NCBI RefSeq assembly: GCF_009848685.1
Contig: NZ_WXTX01000001.1
Coordinates: 248,001-312,000 of the forward strand
DNA from: Andreprevotia sp. IGB-42
Lineage (GTDB): Bacteria; Pseudomonadota; Gammaproteobacteria; Burkholderiales; Chitinibacteraceae
Reading direction: 5' to 3'
DNA: 64,000 nucleotides
The translations under genes and the position numbers were made by a program. Position 1 is the first letter of the stretch. Each line of letters opens with the position of its first letter. Under the pieces are notes generated by a model. It ran no database searches, was not told where the DNA came from, and saw only the letters and a list, made by a program, of their open reading frames with translations. This document shows, in pieces, positions 52,958 through 62,153 of this stretch.

Positions 52958-53491
52958 GCCCGAGTTCTCCTGATGCAAATGGTGTTTTGATAGCAAGTGG
53001 AAACCAGCATTGTTGCCATGAAGGTACTACCGCTAACACGGCGATGGATGCCTAGTCAGCGTAGACCCGGCACAATCAATCCGCAACGGATTATGACTTC
53101 GGCATGAATATGCCACTGTGCGGCGCCACAGCCATGTTGTGCATCACTGCAAAAGATGGGGCATGCGGCGTTTCAGACCAGAAAGGATCACGCATCTTGC
53201 GGGCAGCAGACGGGCGGGGAAGCTGGCTGAGTCGGGGCCAGGCTTGCACGGTGGGCTGCTGAGTACGTGTGATCAGCCCAGCAGGGGGCGCAGAGCATTG
53301 GCTCAATCCGCTGCAATGCGGCGGATAAGCATCTGGATCCATAGCAATTGCGGAAGACCCCATTCGGGGAACCACCAAAGCAAAGCCCATGCAGAAAAAG
53401 GAATGCGATGATGGCAGCGATAACAGACAGGCCAGACAGCAATGATCGTGCCTTTGGCGGCATGAAACCTGCGTATCCGGAGCGCCAATAG
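52958..53491. other. Intergenic region between the two porins
   Basis: Together with the terminator at its right end it spans about 590 bases. I see no gene; short frames on both strands lack ribosome sites and homology. The left end must carry the promoter of porin 1. Confidence 0.45.
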
Positions 53492-53518
53492 AAAAAGGCG
53501 GCCGAAGCCGCCTTTTTC
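53492..53518. terminator. Terminator of porin 2
   Basis: AAAAAGGCGGC, CGAA, GCCGCCTTTTT, a strong symmetric hairpin 30 bases after the porin 2 stop codon. Confidence 0.88.
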
Positions 53519-53546
53519 AAGCTTTAAACCGTCTCAAACGAGTCGA

Positions 53547-54599
53547 TTAGAAGCCAGTCCAGGTACCAACCAGGATACGCGAGACATTGTCGTCCTTGCC
53601 ATTCCAACCATCGATTGCCCAGCTCGGCAGCTTCGACTTGGAAGCATCGTCAAACTTTTGATAACGGGCTTGCAGGAACGCGCCAGTGTTCTTGGACAGG
53701 CTGTAGTCCCACTGGAAGGCCAGTTGGTCGATATCGCTACCAACCGAATTGCCGTTCAGTTCTGCGCCATCCAGATGCTGGTACGACAGGGTGATGTTGT
53801 TCTTGCCGAAGCCGTAGCCACCGCCAATCAGGTATTGGTTCAGCTTAACGTCGTCCGAACCCTTTTCCCACTTGTTAGCCTTGTAGGCTGCGCGGATGTT
53901 GAAGGCGCCGAAACGAACGCGACCACCGATGTGGCCCAGTTCTGTCTTGGCATCAGCAGCAACCAGGTCGCCAGTAACTTGACCGTTGCCGCCAACTGCG
54001 AAAGTGCCGACCAGTTGGTCGTTGTGCACTTGGTAGCCGCCGTCGATGTTGAACACGTCGTTACCGTAGCCACCGCTGATGTCGTAGCCGTTGGTGTTGG
54101 TTGCATCATCTTGCGAACCCAGCTTGTACTGAGCTGCGAAGCTGAAACCGCCCCAGTTCGGCGAGAAGTAGGAAACTGCATCACCCCAGTTCACCGAGTA
54201 AGCGCCCAGGTCAGCCCAGAGGTTGCCCGAACCCTTCACGCCGTACGGCCAGTCCATTTGCAGGTAGGTGTTGGTGAATTGGTTACCGAAACGCAGTTCA
54301 CCCCAGCTACCAGCGTAGCCGATCCATGCTTCGCGCTTACCGAACGAATCGTAACGGTAGTCAGTAGCAACCTTCTGAGCCAGACGCCACTTCAGGGTGT
54401 CGCCGGTGTCCAGCTTGTCGCTGCCGTCGAGGTTGATAACGATTGCAACTTCTTCCAGCAGCTTGCCATCACCGTTCGGGGTGTTGTTAGTGCGGTAGAA
54501 AAAGTCCATTTCAGCGGAGCCGCTGATAGCAACTTCAGCAAAAGCCGGAGCGGCGAAAGCACCTGCAACAGCAGCGGCAACCAGAACACGCTTAAACAT
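53547..54599 (-). CDS. Outer-membrane porin, Neisseria-type (paralog 2)
   Basis: Beta-barrel porin of 350 aa, signal peptide ending AFA (about residue 21), C-terminal SRILVGTWTGF. It shares long identical runs with paralog 1 (for example EMDxFYRTNNTPNGDGKLLEE and MDWPYGVKGSGNLWADxGAY). Its codon use (many TTC, AAC, GCA and strongly preferred codons) and AGGAGAATTAATA ribosome site suggest high expression, so this may be the main porin and paralog 1 the regulated one. A 14-base palindrome lies in its leader. Confidence 0.92.
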   Translation of the reverse strand: MFKRVLVAAAVAGAFAAPAFAEVAISGSAEMDFFYRTNNTPNGDGKLLEEVAIVINLDGSDKLDTGDTLKWRLAQKVATDYRYDSFGKREAWIGYAGSWGELRFGNQFTNTYLQMDWPYGVKGSGNLWADLGAYSVNWGDAVSYFSPNWGGFSFAAQYKLGSQDDATNTNGYDISGGYGNDVFNIDGGYQVHNDQLVGTFAVGGNGQVTGDLVAADAKTELGHIGGRVRFGAFNIRAAYKANKWEKGSDDVKLNQYLIGGGYGFGKNNITLSYQHLDGAELNGNSVGSDIDQLAFQWDYSLSKNTGAFLQARYQKFDDASKSKLPSWAIDGWNGKDDNVSRILVGTWTGF

Positions 54600-54624
54600 T
54601 ATTAATTCTCCTAGATACGAGAGT

Positions 54625-54638
54625 TGGTTTTAAAACCA
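54625..54638. promoter_or_regulatory. Perfect palindrome in the porin 2 leader
   Basis: TGGTTTTAAAACCA, 14 bases, 26-39 bases upstream of the porin 2 start codon. It could be an operator or a leader hairpin; no equivalent is seen before porin 1. Confidence 0.45.
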
Positions 54639-54793
54639 GCTTAGTAACAGCAAACTTTGCATCGTGAACCGATACAACCTTGCTCTACGGACCAAGATTA
54701 AGGGAGTCGCCGGGCTCGGGCAAACCAGATTGGTACGTCTCGCGCAAAACGTGGTATTCGCGCAACACTCGCCTAACAGAGCAATGTTACAAA

Positions 54794-54824
54794 CAAAAAA
54801 ACCGCCGGTAGAACCGGCGGTTTT
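54794..54824 (-). terminator. Terminator of gapA
   Basis: AACCGCCGGT/ACCGGCGGTT with a 3-base loop, followed on the minus strand by TTTTTTTGTTTG. It begins 18 bases after the gapA stop codon. Confidence 0.85.
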
Positions 54825-54841
54825 GCTGGAAAGCAACGGTA

Positions 54842-55855
54842 TTACTTGGCGTTCCAGAGTGCCTTGGTGGTGTCGAGCATGCGGTTGGAGAAACCCCATT
54901 CGTTGTCGTACCAAGCCAGCACCTTCACCAGCGTACCGTGGCTGACCTTGGTCTGGGTCGAATCATAGGTGCTGGAAGCAGCATCGTGATTGAAGTCGAC
55001 CGATACCAGCGGCTTGGTGTTGTAGTTGAGAATGCCTTTCAGCTCTCCTTCCGACGCGGCCTTCAGCACGGCATCGATTTCTTCCTTGCTGGTTTCACGT
55101 GCGGCGGTGAAAGTCAGGTCGACCAGCGACACGTTGATCGTCGGTACGCGCACCGAGAAACCATCCAGGCGGCCATTCAGTTCCGGCAGCACCAGGCCAA
55201 CCGCAGCGGCAGCGCCGGTCTTGGTCGGGATCATGCTGTGGGTGGCTGAACGTGCACGGCGCAGGTCACTGTGGTACACGTCCGTCAGCACCTGGTCGTT
55301 GGTGTAGCTGTGGATGGTGGTCATCAGGCCGGATACGATGCCGATCTTGTCGTGCAGCGGTTTGGCCAGCGGGGCCAGGCAGTTGGTGGTGCACGATGCA
55401 TTGGAAATGACGGTATCCGATGCCTTGAGGATATTGTGGTTCACACCGAACACGATGGTGGCGTCGACGTCATTGCCACCCGGAGCGGAAATCACCACTT
55501 TCTTGGCGCCGGCAGCGATGTGTGCGGACGCCTTTTCCTTGCTGGTGAAGAAGCCGGTGCATTCGAGCACGACATCGATGCCCAGGTCTTTCCACGGCAG
55601 GTCAGCCGGGTTGCGCTGTGCACACACCTTGATCTTGTCGCCATTGATGACGAGGTATTCACCTTCCACCGACACGTCGGCATTGAAGCGACCGTGCACG
55701 GTATCGTACTGGGTCAGGTGGGCATTGGTTTCAGCGTTGCCGAGGTCGTTGATGGCAACGATCTGGAATTCATCGGTACGGCCGGATTCATACAGCGCGC
55801 GCAGTACGTTGCGGCCGATACGGCCATAGCCATTGATGGCGATGCGGATTGCCAT
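54842..55855 (-). CDS. gapA: Glyceraldehyde-3-phosphate dehydrogenase, type I
   Basis: Glycolytic enzyme of 337 aa converting glyceraldehyde 3-phosphate, here arising from the Entner-Doudoroff aldolase. NAD-binding [14 protein letters not shown], catalytic Cys155 in [19 protein letters not shown] and the C-terminal [15 protein letters not shown] 55855 has AAGGAG upstream. Third gene of the edd-eda-gapA row; a hairpin between eda and gapA suggests partly separate transcription. Confidence 0.97.
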   Translation of the reverse strand: MAIRIAINGYGRIGRNVLRALYESGRTDEFQIVAINDLGNAETNAHLTQYDTVHGRFNADVSVEGEYLVINGDKIKVCAQRNPADLPWKDLGIDVVLECTGFFTSKEKASAHIAAGAKKVVISAPGGNDVDATIVFGVNHNILKASDTVISNASCTTNCLAPLAKPLHDKIGIVSGLMTTIHSYTNDQVLTDVYHSDLRRARSATHSMIPTKTGAAAAVGLVLPELNGRLDGFSVRVPTINVSLVDLTFTAARETSKEEIDAVLKAASEGELKGILNYNTKPLVSVDFNHDAASSTYDSTQTKVSHGTLVKVLAWYDNEWGFSNRMLDTTKALWNAK

Positions 55856-55939
55856 GATGAGTCTCCTTGAGATTGATCTGCGGTGCGAAAAGTATTTGGT
55901 GCAAGTATGCCAGCATCGAATGGCAAGCACATTGCGCGA

Positions 55940-55969
55940 GAACAACAAGAGGCCGTTTCAAACGGCCTC
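55940..55969 (-). terminator. Hairpin between eda and gapA
   Basis: GAGGCCGTTT/AAACGGCCTC with a one-base centre, followed on the minus strand by TTGTTGTTCT. Probable terminator after eda, with leakage or a separate promoter for gapA. Confidence 0.6.
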
Positions 55970-55983
55970 CCGGACGGATGGGA

Positions 55984-56607
55984 TTACTTGCCGAGTGCAG
56001 CGGCTTCGCGTGCGATGGCGGTAATGCCGGCCCAGTCGCCAGCGGCAACCAGGTCTTTCGGACAGAGCCACGAACCACCGACGCAACCGACATTGGGCAA
56101 GGCAAGCAATTTCGGAGCGGATTCCACGGTCACGCCGCCAGTCGGACAGAACAATGCCTGCGGCAGCGGGCCACCCAGTGCCTTGAGCATGCCGTAGCTG
56201 CCAGCCTGCTCGGCCGGGAACAGCTTGAGCGCATCGAAGCCCTCTTCCAGCGCGGCAATCACTTCGGACGGTGTCATCACGCCTGGCAGCAGCGGAATGC
56301 CTGCTTCACGAGCGGCAGCGGCCAGCTTGGGCGTCAGGCCCGGGGTCACCGCGAACACGGCACCCGCGGCCTTGGCTTCGGCAAACTGTTCCGGACGCAC
56401 TACGGTACCGACACCAACGATGGCTTCCGGCACACTTTCGGCAATGGCCTTGACCGCCGCCAGCGCAACCGGTGTACGCAGGGTGACTTCCAATACCTTG
56501 ATGCCACCTGCAACCAAAGCACGTGCCAGCGGCACTGCGGTTTCCAGATCGTCGATCACGATGACCGGCATCACCGGGCACGAGCGCATGATTTCTCGAA
56601 TTTGCAT
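55984..56607 (-). CDS. eda: KDPG/KHG aldolase (2-dehydro-3-deoxyphosphogluconate aldolase)
   Basis: Class I aldolase of 207 aa splitting KDPG into pyruvate and glyceraldehyde 3-phosphate. Glu40 in VLEVTLRTP and the Schiff-base Lys128 in ALKLFPAEQ are visible, with phosphate-binding PTGGV. ATG 56607 was chosen; the frame stays open to a TTG at 56637. It follows edd by 118 bases. Confidence 0.96.
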   Translation of the reverse strand: MQIREIMRSCPVMPVIVIDDLETAVPLARALVAGGIKVLEVTLRTPVALAAVKAIAESVPEAIVGVGTVVRPEQFAEAKAAGAVFAVTPGLTPKLAAAAREAGIPLLPGVMTPSEVIAALEEGFDALKLFPAEQAGSYGMLKALGGPLPQALFCPTGGVTVESAPKLLALPNVGCVGGSWLCPKDLVAAGDWAGITAIAREAAALGK

Positions 56608-56725
56608 GGTCTGTTTTCTTGCTGGTTCGTTGATCAAAACCCGCCCCTGGGCGAGCGTGCCGGAATCGATACCGGCGTTTGAACCGGACGATAGCCCGGC
56701 GATACTGCGAAATATGTATCTCTAA

Positions 56726-58558
56726 TTAGTGCGCGAGGCCCAGCGAGATCGCACCCTCTTCTGCACCGGTTGCCGACGCACGGAAGCTGGCAAACAGCTC
56801 GCGGCCCATACCATGGCCATTCTTGGCCATATCGGCGGTGGCGCAGTCGCGCTTGGCCCACTCAACCGGGGCCACCTTTGCTTCGATCACGCCCAGTTCG
56901 GCGTCCAGGCGGATCACGTCACCATCGCGCACCTTGCCGAGCGGGCCGCCGGACAGGACTTCAGGCGTCATGTGGATGGCGGACGGCACCTTGCCGGATG
57001 CGCCGGACATGCGGCCATCGGTCACCAGCGCCACCTTGAAACCGCGATCCTGCAACACACCCAGCGCCGGGGTCAGCTTGTGCAACTCCGGCATGCCATT
57101 GGCACGCGGGCCTTGGAAGCGCAGCACGGCAACGAAATCCTTTTCCAGCTCACCGCGCTGGAATGCTTCCAGCATGTCGTCCTGGTCATCGAACACGATG
57201 GCCGGCGCTTCGACCACACGGTGCTCCGGCGCAACCGCCGAGACCTTGATCACCGAACGACCAACGTTGCCGGACAGCAGGCGCAGACCGCCATCCGCAC
57301 TGAAGGGGCTGCTGGCCGGGCGCAATACGCTGTCGTCACCCGACTGGGCCGGCGCATCCCGCCATTCGGCATGACCATCGATCAGGAATGGCTCTTGCGC
57401 ATAGCGGCGCAGTCCGTGGCCGGCGACAGTCAGCACGTCGTCGTGCAGATGACCGGAATCGACCAGCTCGCGGATCAGGTAGCCCATGCCGCCTGCGGCA
57501 TGGAAATGGTTCACGTCCGCCGAGCCATTCGGATAGACGCGCGCCAGCAGCGGCGTCACTTCGGACAGATCGTGGAAATCATCCCAGTTGATCTCGATGC
57601 CGGCTGCCTTGGCAATGGCGATCAAATGGATGGTGTGATTGGTGGAGCCGCCAGTCGCCAGCAGGCCGACAATACCGTTGACGATGGCTTTTTCATCCAC
57701 CACCTTGCCCACCGGAATGAATTCTTCGCCCAGCGCGGTGATCCGCGCGGCGCGGCGGCCAGCCGCGGCGGTAAGCGCATCCCGCAACGGGGTGTTGGGA
57801 TTGACGAAAGCGGCGCCCGGCAAATGCAGGCCCATCACTTCCATCAGCATCTGGTTGGAGTTGGCGGTACCGTAGAAGGTACAGGTGCCCGCGCCGTGAT
57901 AGCTGCCCTCTTCGGACGCCAGCAACTCATCGCGACCGCACTTGCCCTCGGCAAACAGCTGACGCACCTTGGCTTTGTCTTTGTTGGAAATGCCCGATGT
58001 CATCGGCCCGGCAGGCACGAACACCGCCGGCAGATGGCCGAACTGCAATGCACCGATCAGCAGGCCCGGAATGATCTTGTCACAGACGCCCAGATACACT
58101 GCAGCATCGAACACATTGTGCGACAGTGCTACTGCCGTGCTCATGGCGATCACGTCGCGACTGAACAGGCTCAGCTCCATGCCCGGCTGGCCTTGCGTCA
58201 CGCCATCGCACATGGCGGGTGTGCCACCAGCGTATTGCGCGGTGGCGCCGGCTTCGCGCACGGCAGCCTTGATGATGGCAGGGAAGGTTTCCAGCGGCTG
58301 GTGCGCGGACAGCATATCGTTGTAGGACGACACGATGCCGATGTTGGGCTGGCGCATTTCGCGCATCATGATCTTGTCGTTTTCCGGTGCCGCTGCCCAT
58401 GCGTGCGCCTGGTTGGTACAGGCAAGGCCCTTGCGCATCGGCTCCTTCGCCGCGGCAGCTTCCAGGCGCTGCAGATAGCGGGCGCGCGATGGGCGGCTGC
58501 GCTCGATGATGCGCTGGGTCACTTCATTCAGGCGAGGGTGCAAAGGGCGGGACGACAT
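56726..58558 (-). CDS. edd: Phosphogluconate dehydratase
   Basis: Fe-S dehydratase of 610 aa converting 6-phosphogluconate to KDPG. Cluster ligands appear in [29 protein letters not shown] and [16 protein letters not shown]. Substrate region [18 protein letters not shown] is conserved. ATG 58558 has GGAG upstream. First gene of edd-eda-(gapA), divergent from zwf; a HexR-like site overlaps its predicted -10 box. Confidence 0.97.
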   Translation of the reverse strand: MSSRPLHPRLNEVTQRIIERSRPSRARYLQRLEAAAAKEPMRKGLACTNQAHAWAAAPENDKIMMREMRQPNIGIVSSYNDMLSAHQPLETFPAIIKAAVREAGATAQYAGGTPAMCDGVTQGQPGMELSLFSRDVIAMSTAVALSHNVFDAAVYLGVCDKIIPGLLIGALQFGHLPAVFVPAGPMTSGISNKDKAKVRQLFAEGKCGRDELLASEEGSYHGAGTCTFYGTANSNQMLMEVMGLHLPGAAFVNPNTPLRDALTAAAGRRAARITALGEEFIPVGKVVDEKAIVNGIVGLLATGGSTNHTIHLIAIAKAAGIEINWDDFHDLSEVTPLLARVYPNGSADVNHFHAAGGMGYLIRELVDSGHLHDDVLTVAGHGLRRYAQEPFLIDGHAEWRDAPAQSGDDSVLRPASSPFSADGGLRLLSGNVGRSVIKVSAVAPEHRVVEAPAIVFDDQDDMLEAFQRGELEKDFVAVLRFQGPRANGMPELHKLTPALGVLQDRGFKVALVTDGRMSGASGKVPSAIHMTPEVLSGGPLGKVRDGDVIRLDAELGVIEAKVAPVEWAKRDCATADMAKNGHGMGRELFASFRASATGAEEGAISLGLAH

Positions 58559-58616
58559 TGACAAGCTCCGGGTCAAGCGGTAGCGACAAACAACGATCGC
58601 ACCGCGAAAAATCAAG

Positions 58617-58631
58617 CGTAGTTTTACTACA
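58617..58631 (-). promoter_or_regulatory. HexR-like operator of edd
   Basis: The minus strand reads TGTAGTAAAACTACG, a near-perfect palindrome matching the HexR pattern TGTAGTnnnACTACA. It overlaps TAAAAC (58621-58626), a -10 candidate 17 bases after TTGAAT (58644-58649). An extra half-site TGTAGT lies at 58637-58642. Confidence 0.7.
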
Positions 58632-58766
58632 GACGCACTACAAATTCAACTGTAAGCATGCAGGAAACCCTCGGTGGTGCATTGCAGCAACAGTCAGCAT
58701 CAGCGCGGGTTTGCAGCATTTGCGCTGCTTCGGTGCCCGTGCACCAATCTGGCAAAACAAAACCGT
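58632..58766. other. Middle of the edd-zwf divergent region
   Basis: No gene. Apart from the edd -35 box at its left edge I see nothing specific in this stretch. Confidence 0.4.
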
Positions 58767-58796
58767 TTGCGTGCAATTTTCGGGGTGTAGTAAGAT
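58767..58796 (+). promoter_or_regulatory. Candidate zwf promoter
   Basis: TTGCGT (58767-58772), 18 bases, TAAGAT (58791-58796). The -10 box lies inside the HexR-like palindrome. Confidence 0.5.
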
Positions 58797-58813
58797 TACA
58801 AAGTCTTACTACA
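58786..58813. promoter_or_regulatory. HexR-like operator of zwf (double site)
   Basis: TGTAGTAAGA, 8 bases, TCTTACTACA: a perfect 10-base inverted repeat. The left part, TGTAGTAAGATTACA, is itself a HexR-like 15-mer. Two overlapping sites may allow cooperative binding. Confidence 0.7.
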
Positions 58814-58892
58814 TCCAACCTCGGCACGGCCGTCGATTTTCGCATGCGCCGACGCAGTTTCCGAGCCCAGAACAACAGAGGAACTCTCCGCA

Positions 58893-60344
58893 ATGACCGC
58901 GATCGACGCTTTTGATATGGTGCTGTTCGGTGGCACCGGTGATTTGGTAATGCGCAAATTGCTGCCTGCACTGTATCACCAGCACCAGGATGGTAACCTG
59001 CCTGCCGAAGGCCGCCTGATCTGTCTCGGCCGCAGCGTACCCGACACCGCAGCCTACCTCGACAAAGCTCACGGTCTGGCCAAGGGCTACCTGGGCAGTG
59101 CCTACAACGATGCAGACTGGGCTTCTTTCGCAGCCCGCATCCAGTATCTGAAGCTGGACGCGAATCAGCCAGAAGAATTCCAGAAACTGGCCGACGTGCT
59201 GGGCGAATACCCCAACCGCTCCCGCGTATTCTACCTCTCCACTGCGCCGGATCTGTTCGCACCGATCTCGAAGAGCCTGGCAGGCGTTGGCCTGAACAAG
59301 GGCAATTCGCGCGTGGTACTGGAAAAACCGCTGGGCCACGACCTGGCGTCCTCCAACAAGATCAGCCACGAAGTGGGCGAGTTCTTCCAGGAACAGCAAA
59401 TCTACCGGATCGACCACTACCTGGGCAAAGAGCCGGTGCTGAACCTGATCGCGCTGCGCTTCGGCAATACCTTGCTGGAACCGCTGTGGCGCCGTGAATG
59501 GATCCGCGATGTACAGATCACCGTGACCGAGCAGGTTGGCGTGGAAACCCGTGCCGACTTCTACGACAAGGCCGGTGCGCTGCGCGACATGATCCAGAAC
59601 CACCTGTTGCAATTGCTGACCATCGTGGCGATGGAGCCGCCGGCCAGCATCGACGGCGATGCGGTGCGTGATGAAAAGCTCAAGATCCTGCGCGCGCTCA
59701 AGCCACTGACTACCGAAACCGTGCACAGCCACGTGGTGCGCGGCCAGTACCGTGCCGGCGCCATCAACGGCAAGCCGGTGCAAGGCTACCTGGAAGAACC
59801 GGGCGTGCCCGCTTCGTCCAAGACTGAAACCTTCGTGGCGTTGAAGGCCGAAATCCAGACCTGGCGCTGGGCTGGCGTACCGTTCTACCTGCGTACCGGC
59901 AAACGCCTGCAAGAGCGTCTGGCCGAGATCGTCATCAACTTCCGCGAAGCACCGCACTCCATTTTCGGCCGCACCGCCACGCCCAACCGCCTGGTGATCC
60001 GCCTGCAGCCGGATGAATCGGTACGCCTGTACCTGATGGCCAAGGAGCCGGGCAACCAGTTCCGCCTGCGCCCGGTACATCTGGATCTCGACTTCAAGGA
60101 ATTCTTCTCGGCACGCAGCCCGGAAGCGTACGAACGCCTGCTGATGGACGTGATCCGCGGCGACCTGTCGCTGTTCGTGCGTCGCGACGAACTGCAAGCT
60201 GCGTGGAAATGGGTCGAGCCCATCATCGACAGCTGGGAAAACAGCAGCGAAGGCCCCAAGCCGTACACCGCAGGGACCTGGGGGCCGGCAGCGGCTTCGG
60301 CACTGCTGTCGCGCGACGGCATGTCCTGGCACGAAGAAGCCTGA
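58893..60344 (+). CDS. zwf: Glucose-6-phosphate 1-dehydrogenase
   Basis: NADP-dependent enzyme of 483 aa making 6-phosphogluconolactone. Nucleotide-binding FGGTGDLVMRKLLPALY, active site RIDHYLGKEPVLN, and RTGKRL at the C-terminal half. GAGGAA precedes the ATG. First gene of zwf-pgl-hexR-pgi. Confidence 0.97.
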   Translation: MTAIDAFDMVLFGGTGDLVMRKLLPALYHQHQDGNLPAEGRLICLGRSVPDTAAYLDKAHGLAKGYLGSAYNDADWASFAARIQYLKLDANQPEEFQKLADVLGEYPNRSRVFYLSTAPDLFAPISKSLAGVGLNKGNSRVVLEKPLGHDLASSNKISHEVGEFFQEQQIYRIDHYLGKEPVLNLIALRFGNTLLEPLWRREWIRDVQITVTEQVGVETRADFYDKAGALRDMIQNHLLQLLTIVAMEPPASIDGDAVRDEKLKILRALKPLTTETVHSHVVRGQYRAGAINGKPVQGYLEEPGVPASSKTETFVALKAEIQTWRWAGVPFYLRTGKRLQERLAEIVINFREAPHSIFGRTATPNRLVIRLQPDESVRLYLMAKEPGNQFRLRPVHLDLDFKEFFSARSPEAYERLLMDVIRGDLSLFVRRDELQAAWKWVEPIIDSWENSSEGPKPYTAGTWGPAAASALLSRDGMSWHEEA

Positions 60345-60373
60345 CCGGCAGCGCCGGGCCACGTGCCCGGACC

Positions 60374-60409
60374 GCCACGCAGCCGCTGTCCATCAACGGC
60401 TTGCGTGGC
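60374..60409 (+). other. Long hairpin between zwf and pgl
   Basis: GCCACGCAGCCG pairs with CGGCTTGCGTGGC (one bulge) around an 11-base loop, without a T tract. Possible mRNA-stabilising or processing element within the operon. Confidence 0.5.
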
Positions 60410-60453
60410 CCGCCCGAAGCCAAACCGCCCACCACACACCCTGAAGGTTACCG

Positions 60454-61152
60454 ATGTCCCTGCAATGGCATGAATTTGCATCCAAAGAACAACTCGACGC
60501 GCAACTGGCGCACGCGCTGGCTGCCGACCTGAATGCGGCCATTGCCGAACGCGGCATCGCCGGCATTGCCGTTTCGGGCGGCCGTACCCCGGCCGGCATG
60601 TTCAAGGCGCTGGGCGAACAGCCCATCGACTGGTCCCGCGTGGTGATCACGCTGGTGGACGAGCGCTGGGTGCCGGTTGACCACGCCGACAGCAACGAGC
60701 GTACCGTGCGCCAGAACCTGCTGGTGGGTGCGGCGGCCGCAGCACGCTTCATCTCGCCGGTTTCCACCGCGGCCACGCCGCACGAAGGCGCAGCGGAAAT
60801 CGAGGCACGCCTTGCCGCACTGCCCTCGCCCATCGACGTGCTGATCCTCGGCATGGGCGACGATGGCCATACCGCATCGCTGTTCCCCGCTGCGGCAGAA
60901 CTCGAAGCCGCCTGCGCATCCACCGCGCTGGTGGCTGCGGTCACCCCGCCAGCTGCACCGCACCAGCGCATCACCCTCACACTGCCGACCATTGCCAAGG
61001 CGCGGCACGTGATCGTGCACATTACTGGCGAAGGCAAGAAATCGCTGCTAGAAACCGCCATGGCAGAACAGAAAACAGTCACCGAGCAATACCCGATTCG
61101 CCGCGTGCTTGACCAGGTTGTCGGGCACAAAGACGTGTTCTGGGCGGCCTGA
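60454..61152 (+). CDS. pgl: 6-phosphogluconolactonase
   Basis: DevB/SOL-type lactonase of 232 aa, hydrolysing 6-phosphogluconolactone. Pattern GIAVSGGRTPAGMFKALGEQPIDWSRVVITLVDERWVP and LGMGDDGHTASLFP are conserved. It follows zwf by 109 bases. Confidence 0.95.
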   Translation: MSLQWHEFASKEQLDAQLAHALAADLNAAIAERGIAGIAVSGGRTPAGMFKALGEQPIDWSRVVITLVDERWVPVDHADSNERTVRQNLLVGAAAAARFISPVSTAATPHEGAAEIEARLAALPSPIDVLILGMGDDGHTASLFPAAAELEAACASTALVAAVTPPAAPHQRITLTLPTIAKARHVIVHITGEGKKSLLETAMAEQKTVTEQYPIRRVLDQVVGHKDVFWAA

Positions 61153-61268
61153 CCGGCGCACAGCAACCACAAGAGACGGGGCTTTCTGTGAACAGCAGAC
61201 TGCCCCGCTGTTTCAAGTAGCGGCCCAATCGGACGCCCACTGGGCTTCGATTTTCAAGAGAGCGATGC

Positions 61269-62114
61269 ATGCTGGAACGAATTAAAACCATGATCGACAG
61301 CCTGTCCAGATCCGAGCGCAAAGTCGCCGAACTGGTACTGGCACAACCGAATCTGGTGGCCAATGCGCCGATCGCACAGATCGCCGAACTGGCCGAAGTC
61401 TCGCAACCGACAGTGATCCGCTTTTGTCGCTCCCTCAATTGTTCGGGCCTGCAGGATTTCAAGTTGCGCCTGACACGCAGTCTGGTGTCCGGCGTGCCTT
61501 ATGTGCACTCGATGGTGTCTGCCGAGGATTCGGCCCACGATCTGGCCAAGAAGCTGTTCGACAACAACATCTCCCACCTGCTGCGCTGCCGCAACGAACT
61601 CGATACCGATGTACTGGAGCGCGCGATCAAGGTGCTCTCCAACACGCACAAGATCGAAGTGTGGGGCCAGGGGCAATCCGGTGCGGTGGCCATCGATGCA
61701 CAGAACAAGTTTTTCCGCCTGGGCGTGCCTACGGTGGCGTATACCGACCCGCACATGCACGGCATGAGCGCATCCATGCTCAAGCCCGGTGATGCGGTGG
61801 TGGCGGTATCGAACTCCGGCCGCACGCTCGACCTGATCCGCTCGGTGGAAATTGCCCGCGATGCGGGCGCCGACGTGATCGGCATCACCCATTCCAAATC
61901 GCCGTTGGCCAAGCGCTGCAACATCTGCCTGTATGCCGACACGATGGAAGACCCCGATCTGTACACCCCGATGATCACGCGCATCGTGCACCTGGTCATC
62001 ATCGACGTGCTTGCGGTGGGCGTAGCGCTCAAACGTGGGCCCGAGCTGATCGATCAGCTCGAAAAAATGAAACGCAACCTCAAGGAAAAGCGCGTACGCG
62101 GTCACGACAACTGA
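61269..62114 (+). CDS. hexR: HexR-type RpiR-family transcriptional repressor
   Basis: Regulator of 281 aa. N-terminal RpiR helix-turn-helix (about 1-75): SRSERKVAELVLAQPN, IAELAEVSQPTVIRFCRSLNCSGLQDFKLRL. C-terminal SIS domain (about 120-255): VWGQGQSGAVAIDAQNKFFRLG and AVSNSGRTLDLIR. HexR of proteobacteria is released from DNA by KDPG. Placed between pgl and pgi, it probably controls edd-eda and zwf through the palindromes at 58617-58631 and 58786-58813. Confidence 0.95.
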   Translation: MLERIKTMIDSLSRSERKVAELVLAQPNLVANAPIAQIAELAEVSQPTVIRFCRSLNCSGLQDFKLRLTRSLVSGVPYVHSMVSAEDSAHDLAKKLFDNNISHLLRCRNELDTDVLERAIKVLSNTHKIEVWGQGQSGAVAIDAQNKFFRLGVPTVAYTDPHMHGMSASMLKPGDAVVAVSNSGRTLDLIRSVEIARDAGADVIGITHSKSPLAKRCNICLYADTMEDPDLYTPMITRIVHLVIIDVLAVGVALKRGPELIDQLEKMKRNLKEKRVRGHDN

Positions 62115-62153
62115 CCGCTGGCGCCCCTGTTTCTGACTCAAGGAAGATTTACG

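Noticed and set aside
56729-58561. Plus-strand frame of 610 codons opposite edd
   Set aside because: Exact antisense shadow of edd.
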